Below, piece after piece: positions 30,953 through 42,917 of a stretch of 64,000 nucleotides of DNA. How positions within the stretch are numbered: position 1 is the stretch's first letter; each line of letters begins with the position of its first letter. Source of the DNA: Ampelomyces quisqualis (taxonomy: Eukaryota; Ascomycota; Dothideomycetes; Pleosporales; Phaeosphaeriaceae); assembly GCA_018398575.1 (NCBI GenBank), contig JAGTXZ010000010.1:1178001-1242000 (forward strand), read 5' to 3'. The notes under the pieces are model-generated. The model did no database searches. It saw only the letters and a program-made list of their open reading frames with translations, and had not been told where the DNA came from. The translations under genes were made by a program, and so were the position numbers.

Positions 30953-32601
30953 ATTGACGAGCTGTGCTGAGACTTGCTAATATGCGTTGAACGTCGACGT
31001 TGATTTATACCAGAAGACAGGAGGGGGGACGGCAGTAATATTTTATACTGTCACGCCTAAAGACTCACAAATGTGGAGTGAGTCACTTTACTACACACCA
31101 TCATCAAGGCTTTCCTGTTTCAGGCGCTCGTCCGACTATCTCGTGACACGCGAGGGTACCTTTGCACCATGTTAAACCCGCAAAAGACATGTGCAGGTAT
31201 GTAATGCGCTCGGGATGCGGCATCGCAGCCCAACCGCCGGGTAATCATCGTGATGGAGAGGCGTTGGTAGCTCCAGCTTTTACATACATGGATTGCTTTA
31301 CGGTACGTGTGAAATTGCCTAGTGTCCGCTTCTTTTGTGAATCGCGACACTGCATTGGATTAAGTCGGCAGCCAAGATATCGCAAAGGTCTGGTTTTTGT
31401 GGTTGTGGTTGTTTGAGTCGTACGACTTGTGGCCGTTCTTCGGCGGGAAGAATGCGGGGTGCTCCCGGGACCACCTAACTATTTTAGTAAATGAGCACAT
31501 ACATGGCGGAGCTTCAACTGAAGCTAAAATGTCTTCGTGTACAGCCTAATCGACATAATACGAAGCTGGATGCGATATTCGCTGCATGAATGATCATGTG
31601 CTGCAGCAAGGCTTGGCTGTCTCGTCTGGGGAGTACGCAAGCGTTACAAGTGCTGCGCCATGGCCGACACCAGCTCTGAGCATAAGCATCGAGTACTGCA
31701 TGCCACCACCACCGACGGAAAGCCGAGCGAATATTACAATGCTGAATAACTCGTTTTCCTACTAAAAAAGTGCCTGTGCACCATACATCAATTCAAAGCT
31801 TGTGACAACGTCTATCCACCCCAATTCTCCGCTTGTAAAGCCTATTTTTTAGTGTTGAGTTATTGAGCTTCAAAGCCATTGTAAGGACTGTTTTTTGTTG
31901 CTTTTAAGCGTCAGATCAGCGCAATCAACCTAAGACGCTCCGCCGCAGTGCTGCTGTTCTGTATAAGTCCGCGAATTGTAAGGAGACTACTCTGTATAAA
32001 GGGCCTAAACCCTAGCCAAATTGTACATTAGCTAAGGAACCGCCTAGGAACGCTGTACGCAAATTAGGTAACAGATTACTTAGAAAACAGCTTTAGCATT
32101 CCAAAAATACGCTTAAACCACCCCAAATCACCTCCTGCGATTCTGTCGGCTTTCCATCTGTCGTGGTAGGGTGCAGTATTTCTGTGCAGAAAAATAATAC
32201 CTCAGCAAGAGAAGGTGTCACTCGAGATCAAAAACTGTGCCCGAGGACGCCCTCTAGGAGCATCCAAACTCAGATCGGTCCCGAAATCGTGCAATGCAGC
32301 TGATTTGAGTCAACTGCGCGACTTCTTGAGGCAGCTATAGGCACGTCAATGCACGTGACTCATGCTGCCTACATGACGTAGACGCCTATGAATGCTTGAG
32401 CATTTTATAGCTATCATATCCTCTTGCACGGGGGTACGGAGTACATAAGGTAAGATTACGTGGAGTCGTATGTGCTAGTCTCGATTCGGCAAGGCCCAGC
32501 TTTCTCTGTGAAACCAAACGACTCTACCCCAAAACAACGTTCCGTCTACAACTCGCCTGCCGCTTCTGCGATCAACTGCTTTTGCGCATTGGACCTGCAA
32601 A
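30953..32601. other. 1.6-kb gene-poor region
   Basis: No supported gene. The part from about 31.75 to 32.15 kb is AT-rich with many TA steps and resembles decayed repeat sequence. A TACGGAGTA motif is at 32435-32443, 160 bp before the F-box relic. Confidence 0.4.
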
Positions 32602-32760
32602 ATGGCCCGCTTCTCCGACATCCCCGATGAGTTGCTCGTCCAGATCCTGAAATACCTTCCAGCACCAGTAGCGTAGCGCGCCTGACAACAGTTTGGTTAC
32701 CAAGTTTGGTAAACCACTCCAGCGAGTCTCACTATTCGTCCTGCCAAGCCCCATTGTCGT
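32602..32760 (+). pseudogene. F-box protein gene relic
   Basis: An ATG opens MARFSDIPDELLVQILKYLP followed by APVA, a textbook F-box start, then an immediate TAG and a second stop nine bases later. A different frame continues for about 35 codons and ends in a segment resembling the usual LLYR step of fungal F-box proteins. No intron of plausible size bypasses the stop. This is best read as a broken remnant of one of the many fungal F-box genes. Confidence 0.6.
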
Positions 32761-32879
32761 TCCTGTACAATCGTGTTGACACAATTTAAATCTGTCGACT
32801 CTGTCGCCGCGACCGAAGAAATTCCTTTCATGAGGAGCAAAGTCTGCAAAGGTACGCAAAGTTGTTAGGAGTGTACCAG

Positions 32880-34768
32880 TAAGCGGAGGAAGGTTTGCAG
32901 CCTCTTCGCTGTACCAACAAATACAAAATATGACAGTTGCTTGCGCCGCAAAACAACATACATTGATCAAGAATATGTCGATGACGAAGAACTTGAGTTG
33001 TCGAGGCGGAGTAGGGATTCCGGCATGGAAGCTCGTCTGTGTAGAGTTGAGGCAATGCTTCAACGACTGGTGCAGGTCGAAAGAACTTTACGTGTTCGAA
33101 GCCCAGCACCTCTGCTCTGCAGAGAACAATCAGAGCCTACTCCTAAGCCTGTAACATTAGCGCAATTAGAACAAGAACCGCTTGTAGAAATTGTCACAGT
33201 GCGTAGATGCGGAGTTAAGATCCAAGATGGCAAGGCTAAAGACTTTTAGCAGACTGACTATAACATCGATGGTGACGGTTTGACGCCTACAAGTCTGACA
33301 CATGCAACAGAGCTATTTGTATCGAATGGTTACACGGTCTTAGCACAAGGCCTCATTACAGCGTGGCCTTCTCAAGCTAGACTACTTGACATCTATAATC
33401 TACCTATATGCTTGTCGATGCACTCACACATGCATCTATGCACGCTATCTTCTACCAGGTCCCAAGGAGAACAAGCATCAACGAAGCAAGTGCTGCAATT
33501 ACTATTACTAGGCTGGCATCTAGTTTTCCTTGCACGAAGATTGCTCTTTGCAGGCAGTCTCTTGCAAGGAGTACTGTTGGGCTCGCGGGTGCCAGAATCA
33601 TCGCAGACTCGATACCGTAAGATCATTCCTCGAGCTATAGGCACAGCGATAAGGCTTGTGAATACAAATGACAGTTTGATGGCGTCAGTCGAAGGGGCGG
33701 AGTATATTTTGATCAAGTTCATGATTCACAACTACACTGGTAATCTCTAACGGGCATGGATTGCTGTTCGCCGCGCAGCTGCTGCTTTCCATTTACTTGG
33801 CCTGCATCGAGGGAGCCGTTGCTCGGAATTTTGGCCCCTGTATCAACAGCGGGATTCAATCTCACTGTATCTTGCTTTTCTACTGTTGAGATGGATTAAT
33901 ATCTATCGATGATATTGAGACTTTCACCCTCGTCTCTCAAGATGCCAGACCTGACTCCAGAAGCTTCGAAGAGATACCAACCCATCGATCGCATGGCGTG
34001 TTTCCACTGTTTCACCGCAGATATTGTGCTGGAGCAGAACGATTGACCGCGACTGGAAATAGGCGTCGAGGAGTTGCACGAATCGGAGGAGCTGTTACGA
34101 CAAGCTTCCCAAGCAATGCCGGCTCAGTGGTGGTTAATCCCAGATCTTGCTTCATGCACAGATTTTCTGACTCGAGATCCTTTCAGTGATATGGCTCGAG
34201 TCATCTATCCGTTTTCCCACTACCATCTTGTATTGCGGCGTTCACCAAATAGCGACCACGGCAAGATCGTTCCAGAAATGCTAGCCGCGAAATGCTTCAT
34301 CGATACATCTATTTTTGTTGCTGGAACCTCGGCCACTTCTACTGTCGAGGTTTTGATTTCCTGGCATTCGTAGCAGTCACTGTGCTGTGTTTGGCTCACA
34401 TCGATTCGGTCAACACGGAATACGATGTGCACCACAATACCGGTACCAGCACGTTCATGATGCAAACTCGTCCAAGCAACCGCGGAGTGATGAATTACAG
34501 CGTCACCATACTCAAGCCTATGAGAAATGATGCTATCGCATCAATGTTCGCCAAACTTACGCAGCATCTTCTTGACGTTGAAGCCGATGCAGCGAACAGA
34601 GTAGGATACAACGCGATAGTGACGAAGACAGTAGATGAGCGTTTTGAATGCAATGTATCTTTTGTCGATAGCAGAGATCCCACGCGACTTCATATTCCAC
34701 ACTTCGGCACAATCAGCTTTCACCGCAAGCTTCCAAAGCGAGCCCCCGCTACAACGCCGAAACAATAA
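32880..34768 (+). pseudogene. decayed Zn(II)2Cys6-type transcription factor gene
   Basis: Recognisable pieces occur in the expected order. First come a basic/Cys remnant and a leucine-type coiled coil (GMEARLCRVEAMLQRLVQVE, about 32.95-33.1 kb). Then RAWIAVRRAAAAFHLLGLHR (about 33.75 kb), the typical middle-homology helix, then LHRYIYFCCWNLGHFYCRGF with FLAFVAVTVLCLAHIDS (about 34.3-34.4 kb), and a C-terminal LLDVEADAA stretch. In-frame stops are visible, e.g. TAG at 33247 and TAA at 33748, and homology moves between frames, so no intact protein can be read. The coiled coil and domain order are those of fungal Zn-cluster regulators. Some stops could be hidden by introns, but too many remain. 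Confidence 0.6.
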
Positions 34769-35335
34769 AATGCGCCATCGATGTTTACCACATATGGCAT
34801 AGAGCTTGATCAGGGGACAGAGTTACATCCGGAGACTTCTGCGCAATGCGACACTCGTTGGTCTCATAACTTGCTTTCTCCGTATGCTAGTCTAGAGCAA
34901 TACAGCACTGGTACTAGGCTATTTGATTGGTTTGACGTTTCGCCTTCTATGGGGGTACTGCTGACGACATGACTTTGCAGATTGTCAACGAAAACTAATC
35001 TAGCAGCATTTCTGACAGTGTTACCGACTTGGTTCTCCAATGTTGTTCATTCGTGGCTGTTTATATTGATCACGATGGGAGGCATGTTTCCCACTGTTAG
35101 TTGTGCGATCATGTAAGAGCAGAGGTGCTGACTTAGGTCTAGTTATGTTGTACAATAATTGAAGAGTCGAAATTGGGTACGGGGAGTTTTGGAACACAGC
35201 ATGCGTTCATGAAGCCGGTTGTACGCTACATCAATGCGATTATGTTAGAGCAATAAATAACCCACGTCATCTGCCCCAGGGCTCACGGGCCACGGCCGAT
35301 AGTTAACCCAGAATACCCTCTGACACAACGTTTAT
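34769..35335. other. intergenic, no gene seen
   Basis: No coding region is supported. It lies between the transcription-factor relic and a doubtful small frame. Confidence 0.4.
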
Positions 35336-35569
35336 TCACCTCTCCAGCAAGGCGTCTTTGTACACACCAGGTGGTATCATCTCATCTTTTCCCGAAGGCA
35401 TGATAGGCGTGGGCTTACCCAGATTCTCGAACGTTCCAGCTGTAGTGTCCTTCGCGCACGAGCTGGATTGATGACCAGGTTTAATGTAATCGTATGTGGG
35501 CATGTAAGCTACGTTTCCGCAATATGTACATGAACCATTTCTAGACCAGGCTTCCGTCTGTTTACACAC
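35336..35569 (-). CDS. small open frame with CxxC, doubtful
   Basis: A 77-codon frame containing NGSCTYCGNVAYMPTYDY and a Pro/Gly-rich end. I recognise no family. It could be the last exon of a larger minus-strand gene or chance. No signal peptide is visible. Confidence 0.22.
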   Translation of the reverse strand: MCKQTEAWSRNGSCTYCGNVAYMPTYDYIKPGHQSSSCAKDTTAGTFENLGKPTPIMPSGKDEMIPPGVYKDALLER

Positions 35570-35663
35570 ACTGGTAACATGTCGCGTAATTTGATCCCAA
35601 TGTAAGGCGTATTATGCTCATTATCTTCTACGGTTTCAAGCCATCTCCACATTCCCGATGTCC

Positions 35664-36244
35664 TCAAAGAAAGACGCCTGCAGCTACGGCAGCCATAGCA
35701 CCGAATTTTGCGTCGAGAAACGCATGTGCTGTCGGAACCGCCGCGGCGGTCGAACTTGCGGTAGTCGCTCTTGCAGCAATGACCGATCTCACAATGCTGA
35801 ACTGGTCTGAAACCTGCTGCTCCTTAAACGCTCTCGCGCCACTTGGTAGAGCTGTGTACCAATCAGGCCTCGAGAAGAATGTAGTTGTCGTTTCATCGTT
35901 GGTCACATCGGCCGGTATCGAATAGTTGGATGCGGAACGGGCGAAGGCCGCGATCTCGGAAGCGGCGGATGATCGTGAGGATTGATAAGTAGAGCCCAAC
36001 TCGTTGGTGAATGAATTGTAGGCGCGGTTACCGTTGATGAAGACGCTGAGAGTCCAGCCCGATGCCTATATCGTGTGAGCGGGGTATTGCTGGGGTCAAG
36101 AATTGAAGTGAAGTTGACCTGTGCCGGATCCGTGAATTTGGGAATACTGTCAGTCGGAATGGGCGGCACGGTGTAGACCATGAAGTCTGCCTGTGCGAGA
36201 CCAGAGATCACGGCTATGATGGCGATGAAGGTACTGAAATGCAT
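35664..36244 (-). CDS. small secreted, possibly GPI-anchored protein
   Basis: Exons 36244-36119 and 36065-35664 give 175 residues. The N-terminus MHFSTFIAIIAVISGLAQAD is a signal peptide. The body has ASGWTLSVFINGNRAYNSF, then a Ser/Ala/Thr-rich region and FFSRPDWYTALPSGARAF. The last 14 residues are hydrophobic (KFGAMAAVAAGVFL) after an Ala/Thr/Ser linker, the layout of a GPI-anchor signal. The intron begins with a weak GTCAAC donor and ends in ATATAG; without it the frame breaks. I know no named family; similar Thr/Ser-rich secreted proteins with this layout are common in filamentous ascomycetes. Function unknown; cell-wall association is inference. Confidence 0.6.
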
Positions 36245-37908
36245 GTTGGCAACAGCTGTCCGAATCTCAATGTGCAGGTAGTCAAAAAGGGGACGCTGGT
36301 GACGCAATGGAGGCTCGCGATATCATTACAGGTGATGGAGGATTGGCAGCTTGGAAACGAGAGCATCATGGACCGTGCCGAGCGCGACTACCCTCAGTCC
36401 TGCGGATCGTGCCGCGGTCAACCATCACTCGATGCAATTGAGGCGAAGTCGCGAACGGCGTCAGTGCGTACCGGTACCTAATGACGACGTCCCGGGGGAA
36501 ACTGCCTAGGACAGCGTCAACACGTCCAGAACTACCCACCATTCTTCGGTATTCACCACCATGTATCTCGTACATCAATTTGGGCAGCGACAGTAGGCCA
36601 AGCAGAAGCTGGCGCAGTCTTGGCTGATTCGCTGATGCCTTGTGCGCCCGAGAAAGGTGGCACTATTGCACAGCCACAGTCACAGACCGTGGCCGGGCCG
36701 GCCTGAAGAAATATCAATAAAACCTCAGGTTGCAGCATGTCATGATCTGATACAACGTTCATCGGGCTGCAATCAGCGCCAGAACACTACATGATTGCGC
36801 AAGCAGTCACGTCTACGATGGCGCTACCAAAAGTCGGTAAGCTTGCCCCAGTGCTTATGCCGTTAGCCAGAACTGTCCTCCTATTTGATCCCTCTCTTAT
36901 CTTATTTCTTAAGGTGTCCGCTACATTCATGACAAGATTGCTCCGCTGTGCTATTGTAATGGTGTCAATTAATCTCGCTAGTCCCTTCTCCGAATGATAG
37001 CTTCACTGCGTATATCTTCAGCAGTTGGGGCACTCTCTAGGTCTTTTACCGAACGTCTCGGAGACTTGAAACATGGCCTTTTTATTTCTGACGAAGGAAA
37101 CAAATTAGTGGCCAACTTTGTGTGGATTGATCGCAATATGCTACCGTGCTGAATGAGTGACGTCCGAAGTCAAACAGGAGCCATCAAGAGCAATACTTAC
37201 GCTACTATCTTCACTTTCATAACCATTAAACACCTGCTTTAGTGCCGAATACTTGCGGTCTTGGTTTAAAATATTAATCCGTCTTACCAGGTCACGACAA
37301 AGTTGTTTTCCGGGCCTATAGCTACATATCGCAGTGACGTGCACTTCTTTCTTGCATCCTAAACGTTTTTGTCGACAGCTGCAGAAAAGCTAGTAGAGTA
37401 CTGAGGCTTGGCACTGAATAGATACTAGAGGAGCTAGGTAGTTCCCCGACTGAAAATTACTCGCCTTGTAGACCCTGGACATGTTTGCATCGCTCGGTCC
37501 AGTGGTGTGTCCCAACTGGTCCGTAGCTATGATTTCATAAACACAGGCTCAGTAAGCAGAAGTAAATCGGGTTTGAAGGGATCACCTATTACTCAGAAAT
37601 TAGTCTAAATATGTGTTTATGTGGTCAATAAAAGATTTTCACCTTCCGTGGGTAGCCCGGTGATACATCTCGGGCAGAAGGGACACATTTAATGCTATGG
37701 CCATAGAAATGCGCCCTGCACATAGCCGTTTACGTTCCAGAAGGGTTGCAGTTAGCAGTGTGATAGAAGACATTGCAATTATAGTTGATTTGACATATCA
37801 GGACGCATATCATGACCGATTGTTTTCCCACTTGCGATAATTCATGCTAATTAGGCTCGTGGATAGTAGATACTAGCACGCTGCATCTGGCAGAGTTGAG
37901 ACCTTAAT
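36245..37908. other. 1.7-kb gene-poor region
   Basis: No supported gene. Short frames near 36.4-37.0 kb lack domains. From about 37.0 kb the sequence is AT-rich. It separates the secreted-protein gene from the P450 group. Confidence 0.4.
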
Positions 37909-39522
37909 TCATTCAAACCTCTCCAAGAAATTGTTTGCTTCTAGCCAAGCTTTTTGAATCAAATCTTTCTTTCTCTCGCTTCTCACCCTGAAACGAAGTG
38001 CAAAGTCTTTTGGCCCACACACTAAGGCGTCTTTGAATGCGGTCCGAATACCTGTATCGAGTTTTTCTCGTGGTATGATGTCGAAAGACCACAACAGCTT
38101 TGATATCGAGCTTAGCAAACTGTCTTCTGCCATCTTCTGACCAGGGCAAACCCGTCGACCAGCACCAAAGCCATATGTCTCCCTACGAGTGTCATCGTGG
38201 GGATCATTTGCATCCTTCAAACCGAATTTGCTGTGAATAAAGCGCATCGGATTGAAGTCTTCTGGTCGATCATACTCGTGCCCATCATGATGCAGGCCCC
38301 AGGTATTCATGATGACTATTGTTCCAGCGGGGATTGAGTAACCATTGTACGTGTCTTCCTGCGTTGTGTAATGGGGGATTGCTGTAGGAGCAATGGGACG
38401 CCATCTTATCGACTAGAAGCTTATTAGTTTCGGTTCCTAGCTCCTTTTTTTTTGGCTGATACCTACCTCCAAAAAACATGCTTTGAGAAATGGAAGTTTG
38501 CTGCCATCGACAATACCAGGGAGTCGTTCTTCACCAAAAGCCGCATCAACTTCGTCTTGTGCTTTCTTTTGGAATTCAGGGTGTGCTGATATAGCCAGAA
38601 GAAAAGTCAACAAGGTCGTCGCAGATGTCTCTGCTCCGCCCTCTAACATAACCCCTCCAAGCCCTCTCAATTCCTCATCGTTATACCCATCTACATGCTG
38701 TTTCGTCAACAATCTCGCCAGAAAACAATCTTCTCCTATCCCAACAGCCAGCCTTTTCTTAGTGATGTCCAACAACTCCCGATAAATCGTGCTCTGAAGC
38801 TTTTGAAGATCATCTGTCTTCTGTCTCCACCCACGCCACGGTGTCAGCCACTCTGGAACATACTCTAACCATGGTAAAAATTCTAGTGGCGGCGTCTGTC
38901 CTTTATCAAACAACGCAGCCCACTGCTCCTCCATGTCGAAGAATCGCTTCAAATACCCGCCCTCGTACCATTGCCCACGAATCCCGTACACGCTTGCCAA
39001 GATGATAGCTCCGAAATATCGCAACACTGCATCCCGATACTGCTCGGGCTCCTGACATAAACCCCATACAAGCTGTGTTGCTTCTGCTTCTTGAATCGCA
39101 ACCCGTTTATCGAGCTCGGTATCTTTCAAATAATCGCTAATAGTTTTTCGACTGCGCCGCCATTTAGCGCCATAGGCTTGGAACGCTGTATGATGGTCAC
39201 CTGCCACGCGCTGGACAATGGGCATAAGTAGCCGTGAACTGTATATGGAACCTTTTTTGTCGAGTAGATCGCTAACGGCCGTCCAATCGTTGAGGACAAG
39301 GGCAGGTTTAGTCCCGACGCGCAGACCAGTCACGGGACCATAATCATGGCTCCAACTTGCAAATTTCAACCAGGGCTTGGTCAGCGGGATCTGGTGAAGG
39401 TTTCCAATGATGGGAAGAGCGCGAGGCCCAGGAGGAAGTCGCTTCGTAGAATTCGAATAGAACCTGAATAGGAAAAGAAGTAGACCGACCGACACGAGAA
39501 TATAGCCCACCAGAGGACCCAT
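37909..39522 (-). CDS. cytochrome P450 monooxygenase
   Basis: Exons 39522-38467 and 38412-37909 give 519 residues; an upstream ATG at 39561 would add 13. A membrane anchor (about 5-25) precedes the proline hinge RLPPGPRALPIIGNLHQIP. The I-helix motif is GGAETSATTLL. The 54-nt intron interrupts the ExxR motif; splicing at the CTAG acceptor reconstructs ES-IR followed by WRPIAPTAIPH. FNPMRF is the PERF-like step and FGAGRRVCPG the haem loop with the ligand cysteine (about C441). All catalytic features are intact. The overall look is that of fungal secondary-metabolite P450s of the sterigmatocystin-oxidoreductase-like group, but substrate cannot be read. Same strand as, and 590 bp from, the GMC oxidoreductase gene. 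Confidence 0.94.
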
Positions 39523-40109
39523 GACGGGCGTGGAACACAGTGAACAGCTGAAGAGTCTCAAAAGTTTTCTTCTGCCGACTCCGGCTTATGGCTTCATATG
39601 CTCCGTCGGTAAGCCGAACATCTCGCGTATCACAGAGTCCCCGCCGTACAAGCAAGTAAGACATTGGCAATGTCTCGGGCTCCGTAATTTCTTCCTGCAC
39701 GTCAATGCGCGGAACTGATCTTGTAGTGTGACCTTGTGATGTAACCTTTGATTTTGGGCTGTGCATATGCAAGCACGGTAGGAAAAGTACGCGCAATTAA
39801 TTTGCCGCGCCTAGATATGCACGAAAGACACTCTGCCGCCTTGGTACCATAGAATCGGGAAGGCGGAAGGCTGCGTAAAATGACAATGTAAAGAAACAGA
39901 GTCCTGACTCTCCGAGCAGCGAATCAACACAGCGCAAATAAGAGATCCTCATATGCGGAAGGATTGTAAAAGTCTCGATACGAAGTCTCTTCCCCGGGTC
40001 AAGTCTCTCCTCGGAGACTGTTGCATCATCCCGCGAAAAGCGTGGGGAAAATTCGAGCAAGGCTAAATTACTACAGGAAATTAACTAATCGTCAGGGATT
40101 TGATCCTAC

Positions 40110-42055
40110 CTACGAGGAACTCCGCAAGCTCTCCTTGACAATATCCGCCGCTCTCTCGGCCACTGCGTACAGCATACCTTGAAGGTTCGACTGCGGAACC
40201 AATGGAAATATACTAGCATCCACAACACGCAGCCCTTGCACTCCATAGACATTGAAATGGGCATCGACAACGCCCCCAGACTGTTTCGGAGCCATTGCGC
40301 AGGTTCCTGATGAATGCCAATTTGTCGAGCCTCCCACTGCCGCAAACTTCTTCGCCTTCTCCAAATCATTTCCTATGAACGCGTCTGGATGGTTTCTCCG
40401 ACCGCCAGGTTTCAATAATGACGCCATTGGCTCAGCTGCTGCAAGTGTCTCTAGGTATCGAACTTGACGAGCTTGAAGCTCTAAATCGAGCGGATCAGAG
40501 AGGTATTTGTGATCAATGATCGGCTTTGCCATAAAATCGCTTGAGGAAATGTGGACGGTTCCCGTAGAAAGCGGGTGGGAGAGCGCGGTAACAAGAGTGA
40601 TGTAGTTGCCGGGCTGGAGACCCTCGGCTATCCCTCCAGTTGTGTTTCGGCCCGCTACGTTCGACTGCGCTGCAAATAAGAAGTATTGAGCGGTCCCCTC
40701 GTCCAAGTCACTCACAAGCTCGCGAAGCCTGGAGTATCTCTGCGAGTCAAGCGGGTGGGCTCCTTGCTTGACAGAGAGTGCATTCATGAATTTGTTGCGT
40801 GCTTCTGAATTTTTCCCGTTGAGAAAATCAGCGGGTGGTAGATATGCAAATGAGCTGATGCCACTCGAAGTGAATGCTCCCGTTTTGTTGGCCTCATATG
40901 CTTCCATGGCTGCTGATATAGTAGCTTGGTCTCCTCGAAGTAAGTTGTCCGCAGTGGCAATGCCTTCCTTGACTTCATAACTGATACCGTTCAAAAAATG
41001 GTCCTGAAGGTTTGTCCCGACGTATTTATTGTCGATCTTGACCGCAATCCCAAGGGGTTTGAGGATAGCGGGATCTCCGACTCCAGAGAGCTCCAGTATT
41101 TTTGGGCTGTTGAAAGCACCCGCGGATACGATTACCTCTTTCGTAGCATTAACACTTTGGAGAGTGCCGTTCTGAACATACTCGACCGCGGTTGCCCTGA
41201 GGCCCTGTTGACCCCCGGTGGGGTTGAAAAGAATTCTTTTGACGATGGCGCCAGTTAGAAGGTGGAGATTGGTCCGATTCGCGACAGGAAGATAATATGC
41301 ACTGTTTGAGTAACTCCGGGTTTTACTCGCAGCATCAATGGTAGACGCACCGTTGTACGCGCCGATAGACTTTCCATCAAATGGACTGGAGGTCAATGGA
41401 TGCCCGAGATTTTCAAAGGTCTGCACCCAAGCTGAACTCAGAGGATCTGCCTGAGCGCCAGTAAACGAAGCTTTGACTGGACCTGAAAATCGGCTGAGAT
41501 CGGCAGGCAACCATGAGAGACGAAGATGTTTGGCCGTCGCATCATCGGGTCTTGTCAAGGTGAAGTACTTGTCAAGATACGGCTTCATGGCTTGATAGTT
41601 CCATCCGCTGTTTCCAAGCTTTTCCCAGGCGTTGATATCAGAGGCTGATGGCGGGATCAGGGCCTCGGCGTTGATAGCACTCGAACCGCCCAGGGCTTTT
41701 CCCTGCGGATGTCCGATAATTCTGCCGTTGAGGTTTTTCTTTGTAGGTCTTAGCAAATGTTCACAATCGCTAGCATTTCTTGTGCGCGTACCTGAGGCGT
41801 AGTGGCAAAGGACCAGTCGAGCTCCGTTCCCTGGGCGCCATTGAACATGGCTGGAACGACGATCCTTGGGTCAGCAGCGGCATTGGCGCCTGCTTCGACC
41901 ACAAGGACCGAGACAGAGGCATCTTCAGAGAGACGGTTGGCGAGGACCAAACCAGCCGTTCCCCCTCCCACGATAATGACGTCGTACCGAGTCGCGAGAG
42001 CCATGCTGAGAGCGGATAGCCAGGGAAGGAAAGAAACAGGAGCGGCAAGCCTCAT
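40110..42055 (-). CDS. FAD-dependent GMC oxidoreductase
   Basis: Exons 42055-41792 and 41738-40110 (53-nt intron with a TTGCTAAGA branch site) give 630 residues. After a signal-peptide-like start comes the FAD fold YDVIIVGGGTAGLVLANRLS with VLVVEAGA. Then KNLNGRIIGHPQGKALGGSS gives GMC signature 1 and VSAGAFNSPKILELSGVG signature 2. The catalytic His is in NWHSSGTCAM and the second catalytic position is Asn in PQSNLQGMLYAVAERAADI. This resembles fungal aryl-alcohol oxidase/choline dehydrogenase-like enzymes. A TATAAAT overlaps the region just upstream of the ATG at 42055, so translation might instead begin at 42004 and lack the signal peptide. Neighbours suggest a role with the P450. Confidence 0.92.
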
Positions 42056-42917
42056 ATTTATAGAGGACCAAGAGAGTCTTGCCAGATGTAGGGATGAGCG
42101 TGGTGGGACCTTGAGCACACGTGATTGGAACCAGGCAAACACTTTTTATTGGTGTTGTGTTTCCCAAGTCTGCGGCCCTGTTCTCTGGGTCCATCGATTT
42201 CTTGGGGGCTGATGCATCATATATTGCTCTTCTCCCTGGCCAATAATCAGCCACCAACAAGGATGCATCCTCGCTGGATGCAGGTGGCATCATATGCACG
42301 CTGCCCGTGTTGGTGGCCGCCTTGGCAACCAGTCCCGATGTGGCTTATCGCGCAGCAGGCACTCCCCATGGTCAGTTGACATGCCGCCTGCACAAATCAC
42401 CTCCGGTGGGACTCTTGGCGTTTATGCGCAACCTTGGTTCAGCGCCGACAACTACGTACAACAAAGGTCGTCTTGAGTTTCTAGGGAGTTAAGACCAGTG
42501 GGCGCATGCATGACAATCTCAAGCCGAGTCTTGACGTGTCCTACCGGGGCTGGAAAAGTGCGGTATACGTAGGCAAGGACATATGATCCTTCCACACGGA
42601 GCACCGGGTCTAGGTATCGGACTTGGGAATGTCTTTGTTCTTCCTGAAGTTCCAAGGCTCTAGGACTTTCTTTGGCTACGGTAACAAGAACTAGCCATAA
42701 AATCCAGGCCGATTTCCAACTTCACCACTCTTTGGGTGGATAGTCCAAGCTGGGTGTTATCTGTGTTGAACATTCCACAAGCCTGTAAGAAGTCCTGGTG
42801 CGAGGCTTTCACTTTTTTTTGATGCTACTTGATGCGCCAGCACTTCCAAATGTCTCTACACAGAAAACGGTCCTATCGACGTCTATTCGATCTCCTCGCC
42901 TCCATTTTGCTTCGTCC
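42056..42917. other. intergenic between co-oriented genes
   Basis: About 860 bp with no supported gene: upstream region of the GMC oxidoreductase and 3' end of the membrane-protein gene. TATAAAT on the minus strand sits at about 42055-42061. Confidence 0.4.

Noticed and set aside
30380..31416. Short plus-strand frames after the pseudouridine synthase gene
   Set aside because: Too short, without domains, and not linked by plausible splice sites.
32572..33063. 163-codon minus-strand frame
   Set aside because: It is antisense to the F-box and transcription-factor relics, with no domain of its own.
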